This document shows, piece by piece, positions 15,806 through 24,816 of a DNA stretch of 64,000 nt (positions within the stretch are counted from its first letter, which is position 1; each line of letters begins with the position of its first letter). The notes beneath the pieces are model-generated. The model was given only the letters and a program-made list of their open reading frames with translations. It made no database searches and was not told the origin of the DNA. Where the stretch lies: NCBI RefSeq assembly GCF_017742215.1, contig NZ_JAGHKP010000003.1, positions 1,271,634 through 1,335,633 on the forward strand, written 5' to 3'. Both the position numbers and the translations under genes were made by a program. Source of the DNA: Chitinophaga chungangae (GTDB lineage: Bacteria > Bacteroidota > Bacteroidia > Chitinophagales > Chitinophagaceae).

Positions 15806-16309
15806 CTACTTTCGCCCCGACAAAGCCCCCAACACCGCTTCGAGGTTCTGCATCGATGCAGCATATCCTTCCTTGAAGCCCATTTCGATCATCTTTTCCA
15901 AACGGGCAAGCGATTCGTTATAAATGGTAATGTTCACTTTTGTTATGCCCCCCTCCTCGCTAAAACTAAACTCCCAATCAGAACCTGGCATCTCAGGGTT
16001 TTCATCTTTGTCCGAAAAAACGTTGAACATTTTGAAATGGGTCTTGGGCGTAATGGACCTGTATTCCTGGATCGCCCAGCGTTCCACCCCTTCCGGGCTT
16101 ACCATCGCATAAAACCTGCGTCCGCCCACTTCAAAATTCATGTGTTTGGTTCTTGCGGTCCAGGGTTTAGGCGCAACCCATTGGTCGAGAATTTCCGGTT
16201 TGGTAAAAGCATCCCATACCAGCGGAAGGCCGGCGTCAAATTCCCTGGTGATGAATACCGTCTTGGCCGCCTTGTCTACGGTAAAATCGAAAAGCAGATT
16301 CTTTGTCAT
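15806..16309 (-). CDS. SRPBCC (AHSA1-like) domain protein
   Basis: A 167-residue protein of the START/Bet v 1-like fold. It has the usual opening for this family, VFITREFDAGLPLVWDAFTK, then a tryptophan pair at WVAPKPW and a C-terminal helix ending GYAASMQNLEAVLGAL. Family members bind small hydrophobic molecules or act with Hsp90-type partners; the ligand here is unknown. The start at 16309 overlaps the upstream regulator's stop as ATGA. The ArsR-SRPBCC pairing is very common in Bacteroidota and suggests that the pair is co-regulated. A longer frame beginning at 16393 only reads through the regulator gene. Confidence 0.85.
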   Translation of the reverse strand: MTKNLLFDFTVDKAAKTVFITREFDAGLPLVWDAFTKPEILDQWVAPKPWTARTKHMNFEVGGRRFYAMVSPEGVERWAIQEYRSITPKTHFKMFNVFSDKDENPEMPGSDWEFSFSEEGGITKVNITIYNESLARLEKMIEMGFKEGYAASMQNLEAVLGALSGRK

Positions 16310-16632
16310 TTTTTTTGTTTTTTTAATGTTGCCAATACCTGGTCGAGCTGATTGAATTGAGTTTCCCAAATCTTTCTGAATTGGTCTAACCATTTATCGA
16401 TCTCCTTCATTTTCTGAATTTGGAGCGAGTAGTAAATTTCCCTGCCTTGTTGTTCCTGTTCTACCAGTTCGCACTCCGTCAATATTTTTATATGTTTCGA
16501 TACGGCCTGCCTGCTGGTATTAAAATGTTCGGCAAGGGCATTAGGCGTCATCGCCTGCAAAGCAAGCAAGGCAATGATCGCCCGCCTGGTCGGGTCGGCA
16601 ATAGCCTGAAAAATATCCCTTCTTATTTCCAT
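16306..16632 (-). CDS. ArsR-family transcriptional regulator
   Basis: A 108-residue winged helix-turn-helix protein. The first helices carry FQAIADPTRRAIIALL and the recognition region NTSRQAVSKHIKILTECELV, both typical of ArsR-type repressors, followed by a wing with GREIYYSL. No metal-binding cysteine pair is seen (only one Cys near the recognition helix), so a metal-sensing role is unlikely. It is the first gene of a two-gene unit with the SRPBCC protein. Such pairs are often autoregulated, but I see no clear operator. Confidence 0.88.
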   Translation of the reverse strand: MEIRRDIFQAIADPTRRAIIALLALQAMTPNALAEHFNTSRQAVSKHIKILTECELVEQEQQGREIYYSLQIQKMKEIDKWLDQFRKIWETQFNQLDQVLATLKKQKK

Positions 16633-16714
16633 CTTGAATTAATTGCAACCATGTGATTGCAAATATACGTGCAATTATCTGGTTGCGCAAATTTATTTTT
16701 CCGGGTTGAACTAT

Positions 16715-16760
16715 AAAGCCGGGAAAAAGTATGCTTTACTTTTCCCCGGCTTTGCTTTTT
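16715..16760. terminator. Hairpin terminator candidate, T-run on the plus strand
   Basis: Stem AAAGCCGGG ... CCCCGGCTTT with an inner AAGTA/TTACTT pairing, followed by GCTTTTTT on the plus strand. It lies downstream of the ricin-lectin lipoprotein gene (minus strand), where the T-run is weaker. Confidence 0.5.
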
Positions 16761-16789
16761 TAAACACTTAAACTGAACGAACGGCTCTC

Positions 16790-18451
16790 CTACAGCCCAA
16801 TCTTCCCATACGGCACCCTGATCGCCTTCACACGGTAATAGTACGGGTCCAGCCAGGCGCCCTCACAGCTTTCCAGCCCGCAGCCGGAGAAGTTGAGGCA
16901 GTACGTCAGCAATAGTTCCTGCCGGCCGTTGTCGAACTCCGGGTGCACAACCGGCGTGTAATACCGTGCGTATTGCCCTTTAAAATATTCCTGGATCGTA
17001 TATACTTTCACGGGCGGGGTAAACGGGCCGATGGGCGAACTGGAAGTGGAGATATAGATGTTCCGGGTGGTTTCGCAGTTGAAACCCTGGTCCATCGTCA
17101 TATGGATATACCTGCCATTGAGGTACGCAACGCTGTTGGTGCCCTTGCCGGTCGTTACCTTCGCCGCCGCGCCGGGGCTGGGGCTGCTGGTCCAGGTGCT
17201 GCCGTTGTAATATTGCCATTGCAGCGGATTGTTCACGGGGAAACGCGCAACGTGAATGTAACTTTCATAGTTGAAGCTGATGCCTTCGCTGCCGAATGCA
17301 TATACGTATCCGTCGCCCGGCTTCACCATGCCTGTCGAATAATTGATCACGGGCGTACCGCTGAAACCATTCGGCACGAAACGCTCAGACACCCACTGCG
17401 TGCCGGTGCTCTGCGTCAGCCGGTACAGCGATTGTCCTGTTGCATTCAGGCCATTGCCTTCCCCGCATTGCACATACACTTTGTCGCCGATCTCGATGCC
17501 GGGGCCGGACCAGGTCCAGGCCGTGCCGGGCTGAATATTGAAGATCTGCTTCGGTTTGCCGGAAGTGCTGGTAGTGATCGTCATGTTCGGCGCGTCATTG
17601 GGGTTCCAGTTCGTTTTCGAAGGCTGAATGAATACGGAATTGCTGTAACTGTGAAATGCCCCGCAGTTGAACATGCCGTTCGGCTGCACCTGGGAGCCGT
17701 CCCATGCATCCTGCGTTACCCACAACACCTTGCCGTTGTTGCCGCTCCAGGTCAGCGGGATCGTATTGCCCTGGTCGAATGCGGCGGAACCGAGGCTGGC
17801 GCTGTTGCGGTGAAAGAAACGCACCACTTCATCGTCGCGCCAGGTATCCACCGCAATGGAATTTACCGTCCATTGCTGCTTTGTATCGGTCACTGAAGTT
17901 TCCTGTATCACCTTCGCGCCGTTTGCAGTGGAGCCGCCCTGAACAGACAGCGCCAGCCCGTTGCCTTTGTTGAAGATCTTGTACTGCCCGTTGCCGAGGT
18001 CCTGCATGCGCCAGAGCTGCTGGTCGGCCGGCAGGGGAAATGCGGCGTACTGTTGCAGGATGGTGCCGCTTGTGCCGGAGCCCGACGGAACATCCAGCAA
18101 CTTGCCGCTGTACAGGTTCCGGATATGATAATACTTTACGCCGCCAACGGTGGTCCGGTAGATCACATGCCATTTCTGCCAGTTATCCATCTGGCCGGCA
18201 GGACCGGAAAATTGCCACTGCTGCAGCTGTGCGTTGTCTTTGAATTTTTCATTGAGCGTTGGGCTCCCTCCTGTTTCGAGGTACTTGCCGCTTTTAACGT
18301 TGGTAATGGTGACTGTAGCGTAATCGGGCACAGCCAGCAGGGCTACGGATAGTTTTGTGTCGTCCAGCGTAACGGGGTCGTCCGTCAGCGGCTGCCGGCA
18401 GGCGGCCATAACAAGCAGGCAACACAACATGGAAAGGATTTGTTTTTTCAT
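16790..18451 (-). CDS. Ricin-type lectin lipoprotein with C-terminal beta-propeller-like domain
   Basis: A 553-residue lipoprotein: the signal peptide ends LLVMAAC, giving lipid-modified Cys18. Residues about 45-200 form a ricin B-type trefoil with the Q-x-W marks QQWQF, QLWRM and QQWTV and the repeated G-K-x-L/L-x-V pattern. From about 210 onward comes a larger domain rich in Trp and Asn, with ARYYTPVVHPEF near the end, resembling five-bladed propeller folds of the DUF4185 or GH43-like type. No catalytic residues can be named. It probably binds or cuts a polysaccharide at the cell surface. It is monocistronic, with gaps on both sides. Confidence 0.75.
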   Translation of the reverse strand: MKKQILSMLCCLLVMAACRQPLTDDPVTLDDTKLSVALLAVPDYATVTITNVKSGKYLETGGSPTLNEKFKDNAQLQQWQFSGPAGQMDNWQKWHVIYRTTVGGVKYYHIRNLYSGKLLDVPSGSGTSGTILQQYAAFPLPADQQLWRMQDLGNGQYKIFNKGNGLALSVQGGSTANGAKVIQETSVTDTKQQWTVNSIAVDTWRDDEVVRFFHRNSASLGSAAFDQGNTIPLTWSGNNGKVLWVTQDAWDGSQVQPNGMFNCGAFHSYSNSVFIQPSKTNWNPNDAPNMTITTSTSGKPKQIFNIQPGTAWTWSGPGIEIGDKVYVQCGEGNGLNATGQSLYRLTQSTGTQWVSERFVPNGFSGTPVINYSTGMVKPGDGYVYAFGSEGISFNYESYIHVARFPVNNPLQWQYYNGSTWTSSPSPGAAAKVTTGKGTNSVAYLNGRYIHMTMDQGFNCETTRNIYISTSSSPIGPFTPPVKVYTIQEYFKGQYARYYTPVVHPEFDNGRQELLLTYCLNFSGCGLESCEGAWLDPYYYRVKAIRVPYGKIGL

Positions 18452-19046
18452 AGTACGTGTTTATTGGTGAAGATGAACAAACGAAGGGCGTTCGGCGAGG
18501 CGCCGGCGGATAACTTTACGGGTGTTATATGACGGATGCGGTTATCGGCTGATCCTGCGGTATTGTATCAGTTCACGTACCGGGGCGAAAATCAGGCAGG
18601 ATACTTCAGGAATAAGACACGCTGGCGCCAGCATACCGCTACCGGGAGAGAAAAAATATCGTCTGGTATTACGCCTGCCATTCCTTCACCGGCCTGAATG
18701 AAGAAGAGGCATATAGCTTCCTGAAGTGATAAACGTCAATTAACGCAACATCAAAAAACGTCTAAGAAAATGAACGTGCAGCTTGTGACGATTTGTATTT
18801 CAGGTATCTCCCATTTTTTAATGAAATACCGTTATTCCAGCCATTTTTGTAATTTTTGATTGAAATAACATCCCAGAAACTAAAAAGACATCGCTGTTCC
18901 CTACAGCGGAAAACACGCTGAAAGAACCGGGTGTTCCGGGTACAGAAAGGGAAACGGGAAACAATTATATAACAGGCCGCCGATGCGGTGGGTCAATGAG
19001 CCCTCTCCTTCTTTTGAAACAGCTCCTTTTCGTTTATGGCAGGCAG
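18452..19046. other. Gene-free gap with a gene remnant
   Basis: About 600 bases with no intact gene. The only coding trace is the degraded fragment at 18660-18729. The right part (18780-18880) is AT-rich with no further recognised element. Confidence 0.55.
18660..18729 (+). pseudogene. Degraded C-terminus of the 13099-type small protein
   Basis: One frame reads ACHSFTGLNEEEAYSFLK before TGA 18729, matching the last residues of the 71-residue protein at 13099 (FCQYTGLSEEEVRGFLK) at about 10 of 17 positions. Upstream the frame is not maintained. Confidence 0.4.
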
Positions 19047-19541
19047 TTACCCGATCACTACTTCAACAGGCGTTGCACTGGCTCTTCCCCGCCATATTTC
19101 ACCTGCGCCGGGTGCGTAAATGTGTTGTTCGGTGATCTCATACACTGCACTAACGCTGTATGAACCAGGCGTTACAATTGTGTATTCATTTCCGGCATCA
19201 TACAATTCACCGGCTACCCAGCGTGCCTTGCCGTCAAATGTTCCGGCTACCGGCGCGGTGTATTGTAAATACCCGCCCGGAAGTATTGCAACAGGTTCCG
19301 GTACGTATAACATGCGCCCTGTCAGGATATTGCTGGTCCGGGTAATGGGTTTTCCCGATCTGTCCGTAATCCGGACGGAAAATGTATTCTTATGCGGGTC
19401 ATTGGCAGGCAGTGTTAAAAATGGAAGCACCAGCAACGTTGCCGCGCCGTTGTTGCGGAGGGTCGCTTCCAGCCAGATATCTTCTCCCGGCTGGTATGTT
19501 CGTTGGGCGATATGGATGGTCAGCGTCAATTCATTTGCCAT
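19047..19541 (-). CDS. Ig-like fold protein next to the eCIS-core gene
   Basis: A 164-residue protein with no signal peptide. The opening LTLTIHIAQRTYQPGEDIWL, together with LEATLRNNGAATLLVLPF and the closing VTPGSYSVSAVYEI, is the pattern of an Ig-like/BsuPI-like beta-sandwich in which a PGE turn precedes an N-terminal strand. No catalytic motif is visible. It starts 29 bp downstream of the DUF4157 gene stop on the same strand, so both are probably made from one transcript, and it may bind or protect that protein. That link is inferred from position only. Without a signal peptide it stays in the cytoplasm or leaves by the same unknown route as its neighbour. Confidence 0.6.
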   Translation of the reverse strand: MANELTLTIHIAQRTYQPGEDIWLEATLRNNGAATLLVLPFLTLPANDPHKNTFSVRITDRSGKPITRTSNILTGRMLYVPEPVAILPGGYLQYTAPVAGTFDGKARWVAGELYDAGNEYTIVTPGSYSVSAVYEITEQHIYAPGAGEIWRGRASATPVEVVIG

Positions 19542-19570
19542 ATGCGGATGATATGAAGTGATAATGATCG

Positions 19571-22117
19571 TTAGGCAATAACTAAGGACGTTTCCGTGAA
19601 CTTGGTCGCATCCCGCTGATCGGTGGCGCGCACGGTAATTCTGCCCACCTGTGCGGCGGATGTGATCGTGGCGGAATTGTCGGCATTCCTGGCGATAACG
19701 CAGCCTCTTGCATTACCGATGATGGCCCAGTTCACCGTTCTGGCGGAAGGCCCCATGTTTACCGTTGCTCTCGTAGTGGCGCCGCCCCTGGCCAGCGTAG
19801 CCGGTGCAAAGACAATGGAATTGGCCGTTACTTCCCGCAGCTGCAGGAAGGCTTCTGCAAAACAGCCGGGTGTGGCGGTTAATGCTGCGCGCACACGTAC
19901 CTGCCCTGCTATGCCCCCTGGCCTGATTAGGCCGGGATTCCCCTGTGTGGCGATGGTAACGCCGAGGGCCGGGCCGGGGGTTGACCAGGTAATGGCCGAT
20001 CCCGGAGGTTGCACGGTTGCCGTGGCTGCCGTGGTGGTAAGCGCGCTGGCATCTGCCGCGATGGGCGCGGGGGCGAACCTTACATTGGAAACGCCCGTGC
20101 CCGGAGGGCATACGGATGCCGCCGGCGCCGGAGCGGCTGCAAGCGGAGCGCCGGTGTATGGTTCAGGCAAAGTGGCCAAACCATTGTCTACCGTCTGGAA
20201 CCGTAATGCGCCGCCTGCGCGGGAAAGGGTCGCGGTAATAGGCACGTTCACGAATGGCACCCAATGGTCTCCCGGAGCCGCAGCCGGTGGTGCCGCCGGA
20301 GCTGGTGAACATTGGTCGCTACGCCAATACAATGTCTGCGGTGTATTCATCACCTGGGGCAATCCGGGGTTAGGAGGCGAAGGCAGGAAGTTATTGGCAT
20401 TTATTATCCCCCGGGGCGTACCGATAATATCCTGCAAAGCGCCGGCAGGCGCATTGAGGTTGCCCGGCAATACGGGCAGCCCTGCGCAGCCGAACGGGCC
20501 ATTGCCGCAGGCAACTCTTTCAGTGATCATAACGTTTGCAATATTGCCGCCGGAACTCCGGAAACTGTGCCGGTAGATGGCGCCATACGGCCCGCCCTGG
20601 GCCGGGGGTATGGGAAAAGTGCCGATAGTGGTGGCGGCAATACCTGTGGGGAAGGCCTGTATGTTCAGCGTTTGTTGGTTAAACGCAGCAGGCAGCGCAT
20701 TATCCGTAGCACGGATGGTGATCTGGCCTGTTTGCCTGGCGGAAGGTGTAACCACACCGGTAGCGGCGTTGATCACTGCGCCCCGTGCATTCCCGCGTAT
20801 GCTCCAGGTAACGGGCCGCAAGGCGGGAGCGGTTATTACCGCTGCCGTAGCGGTATTGTTGCAAACGGAAGCATCCATGGTCCTTGGCGGGGCAAAGGCG
20901 GGCATGGGCGGTAAGAAAGTAAAAGTAGGCTGCCTGATCTCCACCAGGTTGATAACGGTATCCGCAAAATCTGCGGCGTTAGCGGCATCGGCGGCTCTCA
21001 CGGTTACCGCGCCACCGGTACTGCCTGCCGGGGCTGTAACGGTATTATTGCGGGCCGTGCCCGCCCCCAGCACGGCACCGCGGTTCGCACCCTGGAAGCT
21101 CCAGGTGATAGCCGTGCCGCGCGCTGCCGTTGCGGTGAGCCTCACCCGGCTGCCCTGGTTGGCGGGCATCTCCGCGGGAGCGTTCACTGCCGTTACATTC
21201 GGAGCCAGCTGTACCATATTTTTCTGAACGGAATGTTTTTTCCGCTGCACTTTATTGCCGGTTTGCTGTATCACATGCGTAAGCTCATGTGCAATGAGCT
21301 TCTGGCCGGGTAGGCTGCCCGGACTATAACTGCCGGTATTAAAATAAATATCATTGCGGTGCGTAAATGCTTTTGCTCCCAGCTCCCGGTTCATTTGCGC
21401 TGCCTGGCCGTCTGTATGTACCTTTACGCCGCTGAAGTCCGCATTAAATCCCGATTCCATGGACTGCCGGAGGCTGTCGGGCAGGGCCTGGCCGCTTCCG
21501 CCCGAAGTTGCCAGCCGGCTTTCAAGGGACGGAGATGCAGTGGCCGTATCGTGACCGGAGGTGTCGGGATGGCGTTGCAATTTCTCTTTTTCCTCACATG
21601 CGGCGCATTTGCGCTGTATGCTCCCGAATGGCACCGGCGTAGGATCGTCGTCGTACGTCAGCCTTCTGTCTGCCTCTGCATTTTCGTCGTTCTCTTCTTT
21701 CCGCTGCAACGATTCTTCGTGTTCGCAGGCGGCGCATTTTAATTGCACGGGCGGAGGGGATGGTTTTTCCTGCAGCATTGTTTCTCCATGGTCATATGTC
21801 GCGCATTTTAGCTGAAAAGGGGGAGCCGCTTCTTTTTCCTGCACTATTTCTTCATCCGCCGCCTGTTCCGCCGCCGGCGTTACCGGCGGGCCGGGATGGA
21901 TCATGCGCCGCACGACTTTATCAGCCATTGCATCCGCTTCCTGTTCGTAAGGGTCACCGGCGGCGCCTATTTCCAGCGCTGGCTGAATGGTATGCGGGCT
22001 GAAAAAGGGCGGGGGCGCTTGCTGACTGGAAACATCAGGTCCCGCCTGGCTGCTCCTGCCAAAAAAAGATCTTGCATGAATAACGGTTGAGGAACTTCTT
22101 TGGGGTTCAGTTCTCAT
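19571..22117 (-). CDS. eCIS-core (DUF4157) putative metalloprotease with CxxC and Ig-like repeats
   Basis: An 848-residue protein without signal peptide. Seen in order: the N-terminal eCIS-core signature LEIGAAGDPYEQEADAMADK at about 50-69; three copies of a Cys motif at about 100-185, written QLKCATYD, QLKCAACE and QRKCAACE; the DUF4157 core (FSGVKVHTDGQA) ending in the zinc motif HELTHVIQQ near residue 275; then from about 310 to the end four Ig-like repeats marked by TWSFQG, TWSIRGNARGAV, TWSTPG and NWAIIGNARGCV. DUF4157 proteins are commonly linked to extracellular contractile injection systems as cargo or self-cleaving toxin carriers, but no sheath, tube or baseplate gene is in the window. 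The two CxxC motifs may bind zinc. Delivery and target are unknown. Confidence 0.8.
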   Translation of the reverse strand: MRTEPQRSSSTVIHARSFFGRSSQAGPDVSSQQAPPPFFSPHTIQPALEIGAAGDPYEQEADAMADKVVRRMIHPGPPVTPAAEQAADEEIVQEKEAAPPFQLKCATYDHGETMLQEKPSPPPVQLKCAACEHEESLQRKEENDENAEADRRLTYDDDPTPVPFGSIQRKCAACEEKEKLQRHPDTSGHDTATASPSLESRLATSGGSGQALPDSLRQSMESGFNADFSGVKVHTDGQAAQMNRELGAKAFTHRNDIYFNTGSYSPGSLPGQKLIAHELTHVIQQTGNKVQRKKHSVQKNMVQLAPNVTAVNAPAEMPANQGSRVRLTATAARGTAITWSFQGANRGAVLGAGTARNNTVTAPAGSTGGAVTVRAADAANAADFADTVINLVEIRQPTFTFLPPMPAFAPPRTMDASVCNNTATAAVITAPALRPVTWSIRGNARGAVINAATGVVTPSARQTGQITIRATDNALPAAFNQQTLNIQAFPTGIAATTIGTFPIPPAQGGPYGAIYRHSFRSSGGNIANVMITERVACGNGPFGCAGLPVLPGNLNAPAGALQDIIGTPRGIINANNFLPSPPNPGLPQVMNTPQTLYWRSDQCSPAPAAPPAAAPGDHWVPFVNVPITATLSRAGGALRFQTVDNGLATLPEPYTGAPLAAAPAPAASVCPPGTGVSNVRFAPAPIAADASALTTTAATATVQPPGSAITWSTPGPALGVTIATQGNPGLIRPGGIAGQVRVRAALTATPGCFAEAFLQLREVTANSIVFAPATLARGGATTRATVNMGPSARTVNWAIIGNARGCVIARNADNSATITSAAQVGRITVRATDQRDATKFTETSLVIA

Positions 22118-22322
22118 ACACTGGGATTTTTAAAGTACATAAAGCCGGCATAAGGGTTGCCGGTATTGGGGTCAATGTCCGGGCAGGGCCCGAAGGGTTA
22201 GTGCGGTATATGTAAATTAAGGAAAAAAGATCATTTTTCAAAGGATAACGGACCTCGTTAAACCCCTCTCCTGTCAGTTAATACCAACCTTTGTAAATCT
22301 TTAAAAGACCTTAAGCCATCCA

Positions 22323-22964
22323 TTATAAATTCCGCTTGTTGCTTTCAATGGCGATGAACTCCGGCAAATAACCAGGCGTACACCCTTTTGATACCTTTTC
22401 ACCTTTATAAAGCCCTGTTTTTTCACCTATGCTGATACACCGGCCTCGAAACTGTTTTTCGTAAACACCGATCCAGCCCGCGGTGAAATTCATTGCCCAT
22501 TGAACTACCGGTTCCTCCCCGGCAATGTTAGCTTCTATCTTCGTTAATAATTCCGCGGTATTGGCAGGCGGCGTTTGCCCTGTCCATCTTAAGCGGGCCT
22601 GGTAATACCAGAATACCCGCCTTTGCAGCGCCGAAAGGCTGTTTTCCCACGATTCGATCAGCGCAATCGTTTTCTTGTTTTTCATGAGTTGGTTGGCCAT
22701 GAACCAGTCCGCTAGCTGATTTCGCTCATCAAACGGATGGGTATGCATATCCTTGTCGAGCTTATTGATCAGATCTTTTGCAACACGCTTATTATCCATA
22801 ATTAAGATCGCCAATAGCCTTGGTAAGAGCTTACCGGTCGACCATAATTCCATAGCCAGGTCGTGATCCGTTTTTATAAGCTTGGCAATTGTCCGTAAGT
22901 CTCCGAGTTTAGTGTTGGTATCGATTTGACCTAAAATGTTTTCTGTTTTGGAAGAGAGTTTCAT
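22323..22964 (-). CDS. AlkD-like HEAT-repeat protein (DNA alkylation repair family)
   Basis: A 213-residue, almost wholly helical protein. The lines DLRTIAKLIKTDHDLAMELW and LLAILIMDNKRVAKDLINKL, together with MNFTAGWIGVY near the C-terminus, match the HEAT-like repeats of the AlkD/PF08713 family. AlkD proteins remove alkylated bases by wrapping the damaged DNA. The chosen start is ATG 22964 since the product then opens directly with the family N-terminus; an earlier in-frame Met at 23009 adds 15 unlikely residues. Catalytic Asp and Trp residues cannot be assigned reliably by eye, so glycosylase activity is inferred. The gene follows the GMC oxidoreductase by 69 bp. Confidence 0.75.
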   Translation of the reverse strand: MKLSSKTENILGQIDTNTKLGDLRTIAKLIKTDHDLAMELWSTGKLLPRLLAILIMDNKRVAKDLINKLDKDMHTHPFDERNQLADWFMANQLMKNKKTIALIESWENSLSALQRRVFWYYQARLRWTGQTPPANTAELLTKIEANIAGEEPVVQWAMNFTAGWIGVYEKQFRGRCISIGEKTGLYKGEKVSKGCTPGYLPEFIAIESNKRNL

Positions 22965-23033
22965 GGTGATCTTTTGGTTTGTTCCGGGAAGACTGGTAAT
23001 GACGCTCAACTATTGCAGCTTGTTCCGGCAACA

Positions 23034-24758
23034 TCACAGCGCTCCCTTTTTAAGCTGCTCCACCGCATAATTGGCTGCCCTCGCGGTGAATGCCATATAG
23101 AGGATGGACGGGCTTTGGTTCCCGGTACTGGTCATACATGCCCCGTCGGTAACAAATACATTTTTACAATGATGCAGCTGGTTCCATCCGTTCAGTAACG
23201 AAGTGCGGGGATCTTTCCCCATTCGCACCCCTCCCATTTCATGTATATCCAGCCCAGGCGGCTGGCGGTTTTCATTCACTACAATATTCTTCGCGCCGGC
23301 TGCCGTCAACATCGCTTTTCCCTGCGCGATAAAATCCTTTACCATCTTGTCGTCATTGTCGTCATAATCTACGGCAGTGATCAGTAAAGGTATCCCCCAT
23401 TCGTCTTTTCTATCTTTGCTCAGCCTTACATGATTGCCGGCTTTGGGTATGGTTTCGCCCTGCATGTACATGTATGCGCCCCATTTACCCGGTTCGCTGA
23501 TCGCTTCCTTAAACGAAGCCCCTATCGCGGGATGAATATTTTTGTCACTTAATCTTTCCCGGTAACCGCCGCTGAAGATCACATAACCGCCTACAAAATC
23601 CGTATCTTTTTCATGCACGTTCCTGAAGTTGGGAATAATGCATTCCGCCGGTTTCGAAACCTGGTAATACTTGTCTTCAAAGCCATCGAATTCCCCGCTC
23701 ATTCCTGCGCGGTAATTATGAAAACAAATGTATTTCCCCAGCAACCCGTTGTCGTTCCCCAATCCGTTGGGAAAGCGGCCGGAAACGGAATTTAACAGAA
23801 CGAGGTTTGTATTTAAGGCGGAGGCGTTGAGAAAGATGATCTTTGCATGAAAAACGGTCTCTTCTTTCGTGCGCGCGTCGATCACTTTTACGCCCGTCGC
23901 TTTCCCGGTTTGCTCGTCATATAGAACAGAATGCACCACGGAAAAAGGCCTTACCGTTAAGTTCCCGGTCTTCTCCGCCCATGGAAGCGTAGATGAATTG
24001 GAGCTGAAATATCCCCCGTACGGGCAACCCCGCATACAAAGGTTCCGGCTCAGGCATACCCGGTGCTGTTCCCGCTGGATCTCGTTGGGCCGGGTCACCT
24101 GCGCCCATCTGCCGGATACGTAATGGCGGTTGAATTTGTCGGCCAGCACTTCCTTTAAATGCTGTTCCACGCAGTTCAGCTCAAAAGCCGGCAGGAATTC
24201 TCCGTCCGGCATGGTGGTTATTCCTTCGCTGCTGCCGCAAACGCCAATGAATTTCTCCACATGGCTATACCAGGGAGCAATGTCGTTGTAACCGATCGGC
24301 CATTCGATGCCGTATCCATAGCGGTGCGGCGCGGTAAAATCCATCTCGCTCCAGCGCGCGCAGGCACGCCCCCAGGTCAGCGATTTTCCGCCTACCTGGT
24401 ACCCCCTGATCCATGCGAAAGGTTTTTCCTGGATGTAAGGATGATCCGCATCCTTTATAAAAAAATGCGCGGTGGATTCGTCGTATCCCGCCGCTTTGCT
24501 GATAATGGGGTTAGCGTCCAATACTTTTTTCGGTATCGCGCCGCGGTGTTTAAATTCCCAAACGGGCGTATTAGCGGTCGGATAATCCTTGATGTGCTCG
24601 ACATTCCTGCCCCGTTCCAGCACCAGTGTTTTGAGCCCTTTTTCACATAGCTCCTTGGCAGCCCAGCCGCCGCTGATGCCGCTGCCGACAACGATGGCGT
24701 CGAAAGAAGTTATTTCCTCGCGCTTAACGGTTGTGCCTGCCTGCATAAAATATATCAC
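23034..24758 (-). CDS. GMC-family FAD oxidoreductase
   Basis: A 574-residue flavoprotein. The FAD dinucleotide fold is clear at the start (FDAIVVGSGISGGWAAKELC), followed by the ribose-binding Glu in LVLERGRN, and the GMC C-terminal motifs HEMGGVRMG and GNQSPS that carry the active-site histidine and asparagine. The family oxidises alcohols and sugars with a flavin. In Bacteroidota such proteins often work with a gluconate-2-dehydrogenase subunit 3-like partner, which is not seen beside this gene. No signal peptide or Tat motif is visible at this start; Met at codon 5 is an alternative. CLSRNLCMRGCPYGG supplies cysteines that may bind a cofactor or a disulfide. Confidence 0.88.
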   Translation of the reverse strand: MIYFMQAGTTVKREEITSFDAIVVGSGISGGWAAKELCEKGLKTLVLERGRNVEHIKDYPTANTPVWEFKHRGAIPKKVLDANPIISKAAGYDESTAHFFIKDADHPYIQEKPFAWIRGYQVGGKSLTWGRACARWSEMDFTAPHRYGYGIEWPIGYNDIAPWYSHVEKFIGVCGSSEGITTMPDGEFLPAFELNCVEQHLKEVLADKFNRHYVSGRWAQVTRPNEIQREQHRVCLSRNLCMRGCPYGGYFSSNSSTLPWAEKTGNLTVRPFSVVHSVLYDEQTGKATGVKVIDARTKEETVFHAKIIFLNASALNTNLVLLNSVSGRFPNGLGNDNGLLGKYICFHNYRAGMSGEFDGFEDKYYQVSKPAECIIPNFRNVHEKDTDFVGGYVIFSGGYRERLSDKNIHPAIGASFKEAISEPGKWGAYMYMQGETIPKAGNHVRLSKDRKDEWGIPLLITAVDYDDNDDKMVKDFIAQGKAMLTAAGAKNIVVNENRQPPGLDIHEMGGVRMGKDPRTSLLNGWNQLHHCKNVFVTDGACMTSTGNQSPSILYMAFTARAANYAVEQLKKGAL

Positions 24759-24816
24759 GTTTTGGTAGTGTCTCAGTTTGAAATTAAATAAAAAGTCCCA
24801 CGTAAAGGTCTTTCAG

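Noticed and set aside
19623..21227. Overlapping plus-strand frames of over 200 codons antisense to the DUF4157 gene
   Set aside because: Ala/Gly-rich translations that mirror the repeat composition of the real gene; no start context or domain.
19571..22117. A contractile injection system locus around the DUF4157 gene
   Set aside because: No tube, sheath, baseplate or ATPase gene was found within the window.
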